From positions 1-7,064 of the forward strand of contig JAHDOX010000012.1 in assembly GCA_018434645.1 (NCBI GenBank): a stretch of 7,064 bases of DNA, read 5' to 3'. Made by a program: the position numbers and the translations under genes. Source of the stretch: Synergistales bacterium (GTDB lineage Bacteria > Synergistota > Synergistia > Synergistales > Thermovirgaceae). The notes beneath the pieces are model-generated. The model was not told the origin of the DNA, ran no database searches, and saw only the letters and a program-made list of their open reading frames with translations. Positions within the stretch are counted from its first letter, which is position 1. Each line of letters opens with the position of its first letter. This document shows, piece by piece, positions 6,325 to 7,064 of this stretch.

Positions 6325-7064
6325 ATGAAAAAAGCCATACATTACATCAACCAGTTCTTCGGTCAGGTAGGCGGGGAGGATGCCGCTGATTACAAGCCCA
6401 CATTCCATGACAAACTCGTTGGCTGTTCGAACATGCTCAACCAGATGATGCCCGACGTAGAAGTAACCCACACCATCATTTGCGGCGACAACTACATAGC
6501 CAGCCATACCGATGAGGCTGTCGCCGAAATCATCGAGTGGCTCAAGAACCAGGAATTCGACATTTTCTTCGCTGGTCCAGCCTTTATGGCCGGAAGGTAT
6601 GGAGTAGGGTGCGGCACCATAGGCAAGGCCGTCAAGGAAACCTTCGGCGTGCCCGTAATTACCTCGATGAACGAAGAAAACCCCGGCGTAGAGATGTTCC
6701 AGAAGGAAATGTACATATTCAAAGGCGGCCGTAAAGCTACTTTCATGAAAGACGACCTTGGGAAAATGGCTGCCTTCGCACAAAAAATCGCAAAGGGCGA
6801 GGAACTGCTCCCCGCTGCGGTTGAAGGTTATTTCCCCAGGGGAATCCGAAAAGAAATCTTCCATCCGGAAGGAATTCCCGCTGCAGACAGGGCTGTCGAC
6901 ATGCTCATCAAAAAGCTTAAAGGGGAACCTTTTCAGACGGAGCTTGTTATACCAAAGCGAGAAAGGGTACCGGTGGCACCTCCGATCAAGGACCTGAGTA
7001 AGGCCACTATCGCTCTGGTAGGTTCAAGCGGCGTAGTCCCTTCCAATAATCCTGACAGAATCCA
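6325..7064 (+). CDS. grdF/grdH: Component B gamma subunit of sarcosine/betaine/glycine reductase (GrdB/GrdF/GrdH family), 3' end cut by window
   Basis: The first 246 codons of the large component B selenoprotein subunit are present and open; the family is about 430-440 residues, so roughly 190 are missing. Visible family motifs are YINQFFGQVGGED (7-19), EVTHTIICGDNY (46-57), FDIFFAGPAFMAGRYGVGCG (78-97), GVPVITSMNEENPGVEMF (108-125), EGYFPRGIR (167-175), RAVDMLIKKLKGEPF (189-203) and a start of the next domain with IALVGSSGVVPSNNPDRI. Members carry a selenocysteine UGA in the C-terminal half, so that codon should lie beyond the window; none occurs in the visible part. Pairing with a GrdG/GrdI-like partner suggests GrdF (sarcosine) or GrdH (betaine) rather than GrdB. 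Confidence 0.93.
   Translation, partial: MKKAIHYINQFFGQVGGEDAADYKPTFHDKLVGCSNMLNQMMPDVEVTHTIICGDNYIASHTDEAVAEIIEWLKNQEFDIFFAGPAFMAGRYGVGCGTIGKAVKETFGVPVITSMNEENPGVEMFQKEMYIFKGGRKATFMKDDLGKMAAFAQKIAKGEELLPAAVEGYFPRGIRKEIFHPEGIPAADRAVDMLIKKLKGEPFQTELVIPKRERVPVAPPIKDLSKATIALVGSSGVVPSNNPDRI

Noticed and set aside
6274..6864. 196-codon open frame on the minus strand
   Set aside because: It is antisense to the clearly recognisable component B gamma gene.

Overview
This window looks like a chromosomal segment from an anaerobic bacterium that ferments amino acids or peptides. The GC content is moderate (roughly half by eye). The combination of a selenoprotein glycine/sarcosine/betaine reductase cluster with a compact Gram-positive-style CstA transporter fits Synergistota best, with amino-acid-fermenting Clostridia as the alternative. 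This placement is inference from gene content; no marker gene is present.

Layout. On the minus strand (positions 67-2118) lies a two-gene unit: cstA, a CstA-family carbon-starvation/peptide/pyruvate transporter, followed by a 104-residue protein whose ribosome-binding site overlaps the cstA stop codon. A good sigma70-type promoter for cstA sits at 2165-2193. A divergent, AT-rich intergenic region (about 2119-2537) separates this unit from plus-strand genes. First come a soluble PAS-containing NarL/NreB-type histidine kinase and its LuxR/NarL-type response regulator, which overlap by 16 nt. After a 141-nt gap comes a grd cluster: grdA (selenoprotein A, with an in-frame UGA read as selenocysteine at codon 44), a GrdE-family component B subunit, and the 5' part of a component B gamma subunit that runs off the end of the window.

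How the genes work together. In the known Grd system, the component B subunits activate the substrate and pass a carboxymethyl group to the selenocysteine of GrdA. Component C (not in this window) then makes acetyl phosphate. The GrdE-family protein here has Ser-Gly-Ser-Phe where, from memory, glycine-specific GrdE has Ser-Gly-Asn-Cys, the site of self-cleavage and pyruvoyl formation. This points to a sarcosine- or betaine-type enzyme (GrdG/GrdI with GrdF/GrdH) rather than a glycine-type one. The two-component system lies between the transporter and the reductase and may control one or both, but the sequence does not prove this.

I found no mobile element, CRISPR array, tRNA or rRNA, and nothing I can defend as a wholly undescribed system. 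The points most worth a second look are the recoded UGA with its possible SECIS hairpin, the long hairpin between grdA and the next gene, the perfect 15-bp inverted repeat inside the small cstA-linked gene, that small gene itself, and the orphan sensor/regulator pair.
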